Shown here piece by piece: positions 1 through 5,802 of a stretch of 8,423 bases of DNA (position 1 is its first letter; every line of letters begins with the position of its first letter). The notes under the pieces are model-generated. The model saw only the letters and a list, made by a program, of their open reading frames with translations. It made no database searches and was not told where the DNA came from. The position numbers and the translations under genes are program-made. Source of the DNA: Acidobacteriaceae bacterium (GTDB lineage: Bacteria; Acidobacteriota; Terriglobia; Terriglobales; Acidobacteriaceae); contig JARLFX010000349.1 in the NCBI GenBank assembly GCA_031296355.1, positions 1 to 8,423 on the forward strand. Direction: 5' to 3'.

Positions 1-1
1 G

Positions 2-430
2 TACAAGGTGTTTTACATGACGCCGGGCGACCTGCAGAGCGCGAAGATGATTGCGGATACGACGCTGCAGGAAGGGCAGGGCAATCATGGAGGATTTGGC
101 CGTGAGCAGACGCTGAACAATATGGCGGCGATGGGCCCGGATTTCAAGGCGGGGTTTGTGGATGATGCGCCGATGGGCAACATCGATATTGTGCCGACGC
201 TGGCGCATATCCTGGGCATCGAGATGCCGGCGGTGGGATCGCTGAAGGGGCGCGTGCTGACGGAGGCTTTGGCTGGCGGGGCGGCGGTGAAGGCGGAGGC
301 GGCGAAGACGATGGTATCGGCCCCGGTATCGAATGGCGTGAGCACGGTGATGGAGTATCAGGAGCTGGATGGCGTGCGGTATTACGACAAGGCTTGCCTG
401 GCGGCGAAGGGGAAGACGGGGTGTGAGTAG
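2..430 (+). CDS. C-terminal part of an alkaline-phosphatase-superfamily hydrolase (5' end outside window)
   Basis: The reading frame is open from the first bases and ends with TAG at 428-430, so only about the last 142 residues are seen. The segment GNHGGFGREQTL followed by NNMAAMGPDFKAGF and then GNIDIVPTLAHILGIEMP matches the C-terminal pattern of sulfatase, phosphodiesterase and nucleotide-pyrophosphatase-like enzymes. In these a late His-Gly supplies a metal ligand, a 'GP.F' strand follows, and a 'N.DI.PTL..LLGI' helix closes the fold. By family knowledge such enzymes hydrolyse phosphate or sulfate esters with two bound metals and are often exported; the signal peptide would lie upstream of the window. 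The final roughly 60 residues are Ala-rich and poorly conserved in character. The catalytic nucleophile region is not visible, so substrate cannot be assigned. The gene converges on the lipoprotein gene, with a REP hairpin between them. Confidence 0.8.
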   Translation, partial: YKVFYMTPGDLQSAKMIADTTLQEGQGNHGGFGREQTLNNMAAMGPDFKAGFVDDAPMGNIDIVPTLAHILGIEMPAVGSLKGRVLTEALAGGAAVKAEAAKTMVSAPVSNGVSTVMEYQELDGVRYYDKACLAAKGKTGCE

Positions 431-445
431 CTCTCCGGTGAGAGC
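431..445. repeat. Small hairpin CTCTC-CGGT-GAGAG, shared with 3833-3847
   Basis: It begins directly after the stop codon at 430: a 5-bp stem with a CGGT loop, then C. The 14-base string TCTCCGGTGAGAGC recurs at 3834-3847, just beyond the mqnC stop codon. No T-run follows, so it is not a standard intrinsic terminator. The identical sequence at the 3' ends of two unrelated genes, each near a REP hairpin, suggests it belongs to the same intergenic repeat system. Confidence 0.45.
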
Positions 446-460
446 GGGGGGCCGTATGTT

Positions 461-502
461 CACCTGCATCCCAGGTCTCAGAAGCGAGACCTGGGGCACC
501 CG
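461..502 (+). repeat. REP-like palindrome, copy 1
   Basis: A perfect 10-bp inverted repeat, CCCAGGTCTC (470-479) and GAGACCTGGG (486-495), has a 6-base loop AGAAGC. Conserved single-stranded flanks are CACCTGCAT on the left and GCACCCG on the right. The same 42-base unit recurs at 2635-2676 and 3783-3824, and inverted at 3196-3232. It lies between convergent genes, so it may also limit read-through from either side. The resident RAYT transposase at 3180-3731 is the likely partner of this repeat family. Confidence 0.85.
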
Positions 503-585
503 GCATTTGAGATTCTTTGCTGCGCTCAGAATGACAAGTTATATATTTACCAGGCGTTGGCGATGAGGGTTGGGGTGGGGAAGAG
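503..585. other. Intergenic spacer with imperfect hairpin
   Basis: This sequence follows REP copy 1. It includes GATTCTTTGCTGCGCTCAGA (511-530) and then ATGACAAG, in which ATTCT (512-516) and AGAAT (528-532) are complementary, giving a weak 5-bp stem. It looks to me like a widespread intergenic repeat type seen in acidobacterial genomes, but that is memory-based and unverified. The remainder up to the lipoprotein stop codon holds no gene I can support. Confidence 0.3.
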
Positions 586-2478
586 CTAGGGCCGGGAGGC
601 GGGGGCGGAGTAGGGCGCGATCAGGTTGGCGGCCAGGGGCGTGACGACGGGGGTGGCGATGCCGATGAGTTCGGTGACGCTATGGCCGTTGGAGCCGCCG
701 GTATTTGCGACCCAGAGGTTGCCGGAGCCGTCGGCGGCTAATTTCTGCGGAAGGTTCATCGCTCCACCGGTGAAGCCTGTAGCCGTGGTGACCGCAACGC
801 CAGCCGCGGTGAATTCAGAGATACAACTGACGCCGTTATTGGCGACCCAGGCATTGCCGGAGCCGTCGATGGCAATGCCGTTGGGGGAGCTCATGCCGCC
901 ACCGGAAAATGGCGAGCCGGTGGCGACGGCACCGGCGCTGGTGAGTTTGGTGATGGTGCTATTGCCGCTGTTCGCGATCCAGGCGTTGCCGGTGGAGTCG
1001 ATTGCGATATCCAGAGAATTATTCATGGAGCCGGAGAAGGGCGAGCCGGAGATGTTTGCGCCTGCGCTGGTGAGCTTGGTGAGGGTCTTGTTCAAGAAGT
1101 TTGGCAGCCATGCATTGCCGGAGGCATCGATGGCGATGGATTGGGGCGAGCTGAGATTGCCGGGGGTGATGGGCGAGCCGGAGATGACGGCGCCGGAGTT
1201 GGTGAGACGGGTGATGGTGTTGCCGTACCAGTTGGGGACCCAGATATTGTTGGAGCTATCGATGGCCATGCCGATGCTGTTGCCGAGTCCGCCGCCGGTG
1301 AAGGGGGAGCCGGAGACGGGAACGCCAGCACTGGTGAGTTTGGCGACGCCGTAGGTGGTGTGGCTGGCGAACCAGACATTGTTGTAGGCGTCAATCGCCA
1401 TGGATTCAGAGGCTCCTGAAATCGTGGCAAATGGCGAGCCGGTGACAACGGCGCCGAGGCTGGTGAGCTTGGTGGCCTTCAAGGTGTTCCAATCAGAGAC
1501 CCAGACGCTGCCGGTGCCGTCGACGGCGATGCTGATGGGGACGGAGAGGCCGCCGCCGGTAAAGTTGATGCCGATGGTGAAGTCATTGGGCTTGGCGGAG
1601 AGATTGGGCAGGAAGGGCGGCGTGCCGGTGACGAGGCCGTAGAGCGTGGCGATGTTGGCAGCGGGATTGTGCGCGATATTGATGGCGGCGGTTGCGGTGT
1701 CGACAGGGGTGATGCCTGAGGAGCCGGCGGACTTTGCATTGCTGAAGAGCGTGGTGCACATGACAGAGCCGGAGCCAGTGGAGTTGACGCAGGCAGCAAG
1801 AATATTGGCGAGATTGTTGATGGTGGTCTGAGGGACGACGCCGTTGCCCGCGGGGGTGGCGGTGAGCGCGGAGCCGGTGGAGAGGCTGGCGAGATTGGCG
1901 GCGTTGGCGAAGGCATTCTGCAGGCCGGTGACGGCGAGCGCGGTGCCGCTGCTGGAGACGTGGGTAGCATCGGTTGCGTAGCCGGCCATGGCATAGGCGG
2001 CGGCGACGGTGGAGACTTCGTTCATGAAGACATAGGGCGTGGTGGCGGCGAAGTTGCCCTCGGCGGGACAGGAGCCCAGGGCGGCAAGCAGGCCGACGGA
2101 GGCGTTGGCGCCGCCGCCGGCATCGCCGCCGGCGAGGTAGAGATAGGCGACGGAGCCGGGGGTGCAGGCGTAATCGCCGCTGATGCTGAAGTTGCCGTTG
2201 GCGTCGGTGGTGACGTAGTAGTTGCCATTGGCATCCTGGCCGGAGAGGCCGGGATTATTGGTGAGCACGCTGCTGTTGAGCAGGGAGGTGGCGGCGAGAC
2301 CGTAGCCGCTGGAGCCGGGAGTGTAGAGATAGATGCGTCCGGCGGAGATGGGTTGGCGGCCGCCGTGGGCTATGCCGCGGATGGCAGCGCCGGCTTCAGA
2401 TGATGGCAAAGCTGTGGGGGTAAGAGAACAGCCCGTGAGGATGAAACAGAGACAGAGGCCCAGAACAGCATGACGCAT
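586..2478 (-). CDS. Secreted lipoprotein with seven NHL/Vgb-like beta-propeller repeats
   Basis: The product is a 630-residue predicted lipoprotein. The start at 2478 is preferred over an in-frame ATG ten codons upstream because GGGGAG lies 8 bases before it and it places a compact type II signal right at the N-terminus ([14 protein letters not shown], then lipobox LTGC with lipidated Cys17). Residues 35-110 resemble a carboxypeptidase-regulatory-like beta domain, with repeated DANGN.. turns. Residues 110-300 form an Ala/Asn/Ser-rich helical section with four Cys (105, 137, 230, 241) that could pair after export. From about residue 306 to 607 come seven repeats of 43-45 residues with the consensus IAID.SGN.WVAN...[15 protein letters not shown]; the key Asp falls at 320, 363, 407, 451, 494, 538 and 583. 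By analogy with NHL and Vgb/streptogramin-lyase-like proteins these should fold as a propeller. No catalytic residues are recognisable, so an envelope binding or structural role is an inference. It is monocistronic, convergent with the hydrolase gene upstream. Confidence 0.85.
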   Translation of the reverse strand: MRHAVLGLCLCFILTGCSLTPTALPSSEAGAAIRGIAHGGRQPISAGRIYLYTPGSSGYGLAATSLLNSSVLTNNPGLSGQDANGNYYVTTDANGNFSISGDYACTPGSVAYLYLAGGDAGGGANASVGLLAALGSCPAEGNFAATTPYVFMNEVSTVAAAYAMAGYATDATHVSSSGTALAVTGLQNAFANAANLASLSTGSALTATPAGNGVVPQTTINNLANILAACVNSTGSGSVMCTTLFSNAKSAGSSGITPVDTATAAINIAHNPAANIATLYGLVTGTPPFLPNLSAKPNDFTIGINFTGGGLSVPISIAVDGTGSVWVSDWNTLKATKLTSLGAVVTGSPFATISGASESMAIDAYNNVWFASHTTYGVAKLTSAGVPVSGSPFTGGGLGNSIGMAIDSSNNIWVPNWYGNTITRLTNSGAVISGSPITPGNLSSPQSIAIDASGNAWLPNFLNKTLTKLTSAGANISGSPFSGSMNNSLDIAIDSTGNAWIANSGNSTITKLTSAGAVATGSPFSGGGMSSPNGIAIDGSGNAWVANNGVSCISEFTAAGVAVTTATGFTGGAMNLPQKLAADGSGNLWVANTGGSNGHSVTELIGIATPVVTPLAANLIAPYSAPASRP

Positions 2479-2532
2479 GCAACGAACTCCCCGAGAGTAG
2501 TAACGCACTTTGGTGTATGCGTAGTGGTCACG

Positions 2533-2575
2533 AGGAAGTTGAAAAAACTATACAGGAAGTTACTTTGGGTTTTAT
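2533..2575 (-). promoter_or_regulatory. Candidate promoter and direct-repeat operator of the lipoprotein gene
   Basis: On the minus strand the octamer AACTTCCT occurs twice, at 2561-2554 and 2540-2533, exactly 21 bases apart (two helical turns). Between them lies TATAGT (2552-2547), a good -10 candidate about 70 bases before the start codon. No convincing -35 is seen at 17-18 bases (AT-rich sequence only). A factor bound to the paired octamers would sit over the -10 and initiation region, so it would most simply repress. Function is inferred from spacing only. Confidence 0.35.
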
Positions 2576-2634
2576 TCCTAAATTGGGAAAGGGGGAATTT
2601 AATCTCTGCGATGAAGAAGGAATGAAGGGATGAG

Positions 2635-2676
2635 CACCTGCATCCCAGGTCTCAAAAGCGAGACCTGGGGCACCCG
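2635..2676 (+). repeat. REP-like palindrome, copy 2 (extended right flank to 2707)
   Basis: It carries the same 10-bp stem as copy 1 (2644-2653 with 2660-2669), but the loop is AAAAGC instead of AGAAGC. The left flank GATGAGCACCTGCAT is shared with copy 4. The right flank continues as CTTCATCGCTTGGTTGAATG and on to about 2707; this extension recurs at 8301-8343. It lies between the 3' end of the 116-residue gene and the upstream region of the lipoprotein gene. Confidence 0.85.
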
Positions 2677-2732
2677 CTTCATCGCTTGGTTGAATGTATG
2701 GGCCACCTGTCTGATTGAAGTCAGATTTTTCA

Positions 2733-3083
2733 TTAAGTTTTGAAAGGGTCTCTTACTTGGGAGCGCCAAGAATTAACCGCGTTGAATACATCATCAGCAT
2801 TGTTCGCGTTAAGTTCTGTTCTTCGAGCCCCGCCCACTAGTCCCGTGGGACGAATAACAACAGCAGCCTCGCGCGGGCTCGGCGAAATTCGAACAAATAC
2901 ACCTCTTCCATAACGCCTCTGAAGGTTTGGTCCATCATGAGCGATTCGTAGTTCACCTATAGGAATATTCATTCTCGGCAATCCGTACACAGCGCAAGCA
3001 CCTGTTAGCTTAAGCCGATTGATAAGGTCTGACATAAGCTGATGTGAAGTGGGGTCAAACGTGATTCCTTCGATTAACGGCAT
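2733..3083 (-). CDS. Unrecognised 116-residue soluble protein
   Basis: I do not recognise the family. The gene is likely real: GAGG sits 7 bases before the ATG at 3083 and the frame runs to TAA at 2735-2733. The predicted protein has no signal peptide and no membrane segment. It opens with MPLIEGITFDPTSHQLMSDL, followed by an amphipathic helix (DLINRLKL). A basic middle (NLQRRYGRGVFVRI, about residues 53-66) leads into a beta-type stretch REAAVVIRPTGLVGG and then an Asn-rich tail NANNADDVFNAVNSW. Base composition is clearly less GC-rich than the neighbouring lipoprotein and mqn genes, and it is enclosed by REP copies 2 and 3, so recent acquisition is plausible. It could be cargo of the REP/RAYT region, an orphan of a larger accessory module, or unrelated. 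Confidence 0.6.
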   Translation of the reverse strand: MPLIEGITFDPTSHQLMSDLINRLKLTGACAVYGLPRMNIPIGELRIAHDGPNLQRRYGRGVFVRISPSPREAAVVIRPTGLVGGARRTELNANNADDVFNAVNSWRSQVRDPFKT

Positions 3084-3179
3084 TGATATACCTCGTTTGA
3101 ATTGTTGAATACGATTCGATTTTTCTTGAACTCATCTGAAAGTCCCCTGGTATCAAAAGCAGATGAGTGACCTACTATC
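3084..3179 (-). promoter_or_regulatory. Spacer with 9-bp inverted repeat, upstream of the 116-residue gene
   Basis: ACTCATCTG (3130-3138) and CAGATGAGT (3160-3168) are perfect inverted copies separated by 21 bases. The repeat begins 12 bases beyond the RAYT stop codon and ends about 47 bases before the start of the next minus-strand gene. There is no T-run, so an intrinsic terminator is doubtful. An operator or a transposon-end hairpin is possible. A TTGATA at 3156-3151 could be a -35, but no good -10 is spaced from it. Confidence 0.4.
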
Positions 3180-3731
3180 TCACAATCGTGCTACAGAAGC
3201 GGGTGCCCCAGGTCTCGCTTCTGAGACCTGGGTTTTCATGGCGGCACGATCTCTCCGCTGTGCGGTGTAGATGGATTCTATCTCCACTACTCCGGGTTCT
3301 CCGGTCCAATAGTGACCGAAGCTGGACCACTTCCATTGTTCAGGGCTTGCTGCCAGTGCGCGCTTCACCGGGTTGCGGTGCATGTACTGTAGCTTCTCAA
3401 TCCGCTTGCGCTCGGTATAAACGTTGAAGTCGTAGTATCGTTCCTGCCAGAAGCGCCCTGCTTTCATTTGAGTGGCGACCGACAGTTTTAATGCCTGGAG
3501 TGCCTTCGATAGGATCGTTTTCTCTGGTTCGCTGATGAGTAGGTGAACATGCTCTGGCATTACGACGTACCCCGTGAGGAAAAAGTCGTAACGGAGCCGC
3601 ATGGCTTCTAAAGATCGTTCGAAGATGTCTCTTGTGTGAGGAGTGCCGAGGAGAGGGCTTCGCTGATAACAGCTGAAGGTTACAAAGTGCAGATCGCCAG
3701 TCTGCTGGTAGCGCTTGAGGTCTTTCGGCAT
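3180..3731 (-). CDS. REP-associated tyrosine transposase (RAYT, IS200/IS605 Y1 HUH family)
   Basis: The 183-residue product is a single-domain Y1/HUH nuclease, the usual size for RAYTs. Visible signatures in order: HFVTFSCYQRSPLL (15-28), the HUH metal motif VVMPEHVHLL (56-65), FWQERYYDF (94-102) containing the expected catalytic tyrosine (Y99 or Y100), and QYMHRNPVKRAL (115-126) followed by W.WSSF (133-138). By family knowledge RAYTs nick and rejoin single-stranded REP hairpins and are thought to spread them. The start is set at 3731 (MPKDLKRY), where family similarity begins; an in-frame ATG 30 codons upstream would begin in REP copy 4. No Shine-Dalgarno is visible, suggesting weak translation. 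The last roughly 19 residues (MKTQVSEARPGAPASVARL) come from inverted REP copy 3. The gene is downstream of mqnC in the same direction, so read-through could express it. It is less GC-rich than mqn. Confidence 0.9.
   Translation of the reverse strand: MPKDLKRYQQTGDLHFVTFSCYQRSPLLGTPHTRDIFERSLEAMRLRYDFFLTGYVVMPEHVHLLISEPEKTILSKALQALKLSVATQMKAGRFWQERYYDFNVYTERKRIEKLQYMHRNPVKRALAASPEQWKWSSFGHYWTGEPGVVEIESIYTAQRRDRAAMKTQVSEARPGAPASVARL
3196..3232 (-). repeat. REP-like palindrome, copy 3 (inverted, left part missing)
   Basis: Read on the minus strand it is CCCAGGTCTC, AGAAGC, GAGACCTGGG, GCACCCGCTTCT, identical to copies 1 and 4 over the stem, loop and right flank. The CACCTGCAT left flank is absent: homology stops right at the base of the stem (3232). 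It is in opposite orientation to copies 1, 2 and 4 and lies inside the 3' end of the RAYT reading frame, encoding its final residues. Confidence 0.85.
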
Positions 3732-3782
3732 GGGAACATCGTAACTTATGACTACGCTCAGCGAAGGGTATGGGTAGATGAG

Positions 3783-3824
3783 CACCTGCATCCCAGGTCT
3801 CAGAAGCGAGACCTGGGGCACCCG
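3783..3824 (+). repeat. REP-like palindrome, copy 4
   Basis: The stem is CCCAGGTCTC (3792-3801) and GAGACCTGGG (3808-3817) with loop AGAAGC, identical to copy 1 over all 42 bases. The left flank GATGAG (3777-3782) is shared with copy 2. It sits 27 bases beyond the mqnC stop codon and about 50 bases upstream of the RAYT start, so it may shape the 3' end or stability of the mqn transcript as well as serving the transposase. Confidence 0.85.
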
Positions 3825-3832
3825 CTTTAGTG

Positions 3833-3847
3833 GTCTCCGGTGAGAGC
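3833..3847. repeat. Small hairpin repeat GTCTCCGGTGAGAGC
   Basis: This is the second copy of the 14-base string found at 432-445, with a 4-bp stem (TCTC/GAGA) and a CGGT loop. It lies directly 3' of mqnC and 8 bases from REP copy 4. In the first copy the REP hairpin is 16 bases away on the other side, so the two elements are neighbours at both sites but not in the same order. Confidence 0.45.
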
Positions 3848-3851
3848 TGGG

Positions 3852-4976
3852 CTACACCACGGCTTCCTGGGCGCCTTTGTGGCGTTCGAAGGTTTGCATG
3901 GTTCCGTGGATGTTGGTCAGGTGCGTGGGGGGTGGGGTGTCGACGCGCTCGTATAAGGTGGTGCGCTGGATGGGGGTGAAGCCCGCTTCTTCGATGGCTT
4001 GCAGCATGGATTGGCGGGTGATCGCGACTTTGTGCTGGGCTTCGTAGAGGACGTTCTCTTCGATCAGCAGGCCGCCGAAGTCGTTGGCGCCGGAGTAGAG
4101 ACCGAGCTGGCCGGCGCGGATGCCCATGTTGAACCAGGAACATTGCACGTTGGGGATGTTGTCGAGCATCAGGCGCGCGATGGCGATGATGCGCAGGTAG
4201 TAGCTGGGGAGCGACTCCTGCTTGACCAGGCGGGAGAGCGGGGATTCGCCGCGCTTGAAGCTCCAGGGGATGAAGGAGTAGAAGCCGCCGGTCTCGTCCT
4301 GCAGCTCGCGCAGGCGGACGAGGTGTTCGATGACGTCCTTCGGTTCTTCGAGATGACCGTACATCATGGTGGAACTGGTCTTCATGCCGACGCGGTGCGC
4401 GCTGCGCATCACGTCGAGCCAGCCTTGCGCGGAGAGCTTCTTGGGAGAGACTTTGCGGCGGACGCTCTCGACGAGAATCTCGGCACCGCCGCCGGGCATG
4501 CTGTTGCAGCCGCGGTCCCAGAATATCTGCAGGACTTCGTCGACGGATTTATGGGCGGAGGCGGCGATCTGGGTGATCTCTGACGGCGAGAAGAGATGGA
4601 GATGGATGCCGGGAGCGGCGGCCTTGATGGCGTCGATCACATCGAGGTAGTACTGCAATGGGAGATCGGGATTGTGCCCGCCTTGCAGGAGGACGGTGGT
4701 CGCGCCCTGCGCGTGGGCGGTGGCGACGGAGGCGGCGACCTGCTCGGGCGTGTGGGTGTAGGCTTCGCCGTGGCCGACGGGACGGTAGAAGCTGCAGAAG
4801 GTGCAGTTGGCCGTGCAGACGTTGGTGTAGTTGGGATTGGTGTCGAGCACGTAGGTGACTTCGTTGGTGGGGTGGAGCTCCCAGCGGCGCGCGTCGGCGC
4901 GGGACATGAGCTCGACCAGGGGCATAGCGGTCAGCCAGGAGAGGGCGGTTTCGGGGGCAACACGTTCAAATGGCAT
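3852..4976 (-). CDS. mqnC: Cyclic dehypoxanthine futalosine synthase MqnC (radical SAM)
   Basis: The 374-residue enzyme catalyses the radical cyclisation of dehypoxanthine futalosine to its cyclic form, the third committed step of futalosine-type menaquinone synthesis, in the cytoplasm. The [4Fe-4S]/SAM motif is CTANCTFC (Cys54, Cys58, Cys61), preceded by the family string YVLDTNPNYTNVC. Further signatures are LLQGGHNPDLPLQYY, the MPGGGAEIL loop, and SSTMMYGHLEEPKDVIEHL with FYSFIPWSFKRG. The C-terminal half has ANDFGGLLIEENVL and GFTPIQRTTLYE, typical of MqnC rather than MqnE. The start at 4976 has AGAGGA 7 bases upstream. The frame stays open to 5378, but that 134-residue extension is antiparallel nonsense over mqnA. 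The start overlaps the mqnA stop by 11 bases, indicating translational coupling. It is the last operon gene before REP copy 4. Confidence 0.95.
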   Translation of the reverse strand: MPFERVAPETALSWLTAMPLVELMSRADARRWELHPTNEVTYVLDTNPNYTNVCTANCTFCSFYRPVGHGEAYTHTPEQVAASVATAHAQGATTVLLQGGHNPDLPLQYYLDVIDAIKAAAPGIHLHLFSPSEITQIAASAHKSVDEVLQIFWDRGCNSMPGGGAEILVESVRRKVSPKKLSAQGWLDVMRSAHRVGMKTSSTMMYGHLEEPKDVIEHLVRLRELQDETGGFYSFIPWSFKRGESPLSRLVKQESLPSYYLRIIAIARLMLDNIPNVQCSWFNMGIRAGQLGLYSGANDFGGLLIEENVLYEAQHKVAITRQSMLQAIEEAGFTPIQRTTLYERVDTPPPTHLTNIHGTMQTFERHKGAQEAVV

Positions 4977-5802
4977 TGGCAATTCCTCTGGCGGCTTCGT
5001 CAAACAGGCGGCTGCGGCTGTGAAAGAGCGCGAGGCCGGCGAAGTGCTCTGGCGTGAAGCGGTAGTTGATGCGTTCAAAGTAGAGGCGGCCCATGGCGGG
5101 GCTCCAGCCGGATTCGACGGCGAGGGCGGCCATGTGGGCGCGGCCTTCTTCCGTGGCGGCAGCGGCGAGGTTCTGCTCAAGCCACTGCTGCAGCGCGGTG
5201 ACGGAGGCGGCATCGAGCGTGCGGCGGGCGACCCATTGGGCAAAGATGAAGGGCAGCGAGGTCTGCTCAAACCACCATTCGCCGAGATCGCGCGAGACGG
5301 GCCAGCGCCACTCTTCGCGGCTGAGATCCATGGCTTCATCGCCGATGATGACGCGCGCATCGCAACGGTTGGGGTCACTGGAGATCTGCGGGCGGAGGCC
5401 GTATTCCATCAGGAAGAGCTCGGAGATGAGCAGGCGCGAGGTGGTACTGCGCGGGGTGACGTAGATGGAACGGCCGGAATCGAGCAGGCGCTGGACGGGA
5501 ATGCGGGAGAAGAGGCGGACGCTGAGGACGTGGCCGTTGCAGCCGATGCCGTAGGGGCCGAGCGGGGCGAAGGTGCCGTCGAGCGCGGGCATGCCGCCGG
5601 TGGGAAGGAGGCAGGCGTCGAGTTCGCCGCGCGCCATGAGCGAGGTGAGCTGGCTGGGATCGCCGCTGATGAAGTCGATGGCGCAGGTGGGCGGCACAAG
5701 GCGGTAGGGGGCGACGTTGTTGAAGCTGGCGAGGCTGATGCCGACGCGGAGCGCTGGAGTGTCGGTGGGGGTGTATTCGTCGATCATCAGGTCGTCGGCC
5801 AT
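4966..5802 (-). CDS. mqnA: Chorismate dehydratase MqnA
   Basis: The 278-residue cytoplasmic lyase converts chorismate to 3-[(1-carboxyvinyl)oxy]benzoate, the entry step of the futalosine pathway. The fold is that of a periplasmic-binding-protein-like two-lobed protein without a signal peptide. Visible family marks: RVGISLASFNNVAPY (19-33), the GDPSQLTSLMARGELDACLLP segment (47-67), YVTPRSTTSRLL (114-125), VIIGDEAM (151-158) and DLGEWWFEQTSLPFIFAQW (172-190). These distinguish it from MqnD, its structural relative acting later in the pathway. The start is well supported: GGAGG lies 7 bases upstream of the ATG at 5802, inside the end of mqnE, and the stop and start share one base (TGATG). It sits between mqnE and mqnC, so three pathway enzymes should be made from one message. 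Confidence 0.93.
   Translation of the reverse strand: MADDLMIDEYTPTDTPALRVGISLASFNNVAPYRLVPPTCAIDFISGDPSQLTSLMARGELDACLLPTGGMPALDGTFAPLGPYGIGCNGHVLSVRLFSRIPVQRLLDSGRSIYVTPRSTTSRLLISELFLMEYGLRPQISSDPNRCDARVIIGDEAMDLSREEWRWPVSRDLGEWWFEQTSLPFIFAQWVARRTLDAASVTALQQWLEQNLAAAATEEGRAHMAALAVESGWSPAMGRLYFERINYRFTPEHFAGLALFHSRSRLFDEAARGIANAI

Larger units (their letters stand above)
3196..3824. mobile_element. REPtron: RAYT gene bracketed by inverted REP copies 3 and 4
   Basis: The transposase gene is enclosed by two copies of the 10-bp-stem palindrome in opposite orientation (3196-3232 on minus, 3783-3824 on plus). This is the arrangement expected for a RAYT and its cognate REP elements. No target-site duplication is needed by this transposase class, and none was found. 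Whether the whole unit moves or only the REPs do cannot be told from one sequence. Confidence 0.75.

Noticed and set aside
626..1354. 242-residue plus-strand frame opposite the propeller repeats
   Set aside because: Its periodic translation is the complement of the lipoprotein repeats; the minus-strand frame has a signal peptide, lipobox and ribosome site.
3196..3232. TPP riboswitch-like string: GGGTGCCCC followed by CTGAGACC
   Set aside because: It superficially resembles the start of a THI-box, but the second conserved half is absent and the same string recurs at all REP copies, none of them before a thiamine gene.
3732..3821. 30-residue N-terminal extension of the RAYT
   Set aside because: It would start inside REP copy 4 and shows no family resemblance; similarity begins at MPKDLKRY (3731).
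461..3824. CRISPR-like set of repeats
   Set aside because: The copies lie hundreds to thousands of bases apart, in both orientations, with genes between them and no cas genes. The REP/RAYT explanation fits.
4977..5378. 134-residue N-terminal extension of MqnC
   Set aside because: It overlaps mqnA out of frame, is Ser/Pro/Ala low complexity, and the ATG at 4976 has a proper ribosome site and begins where family similarity begins.
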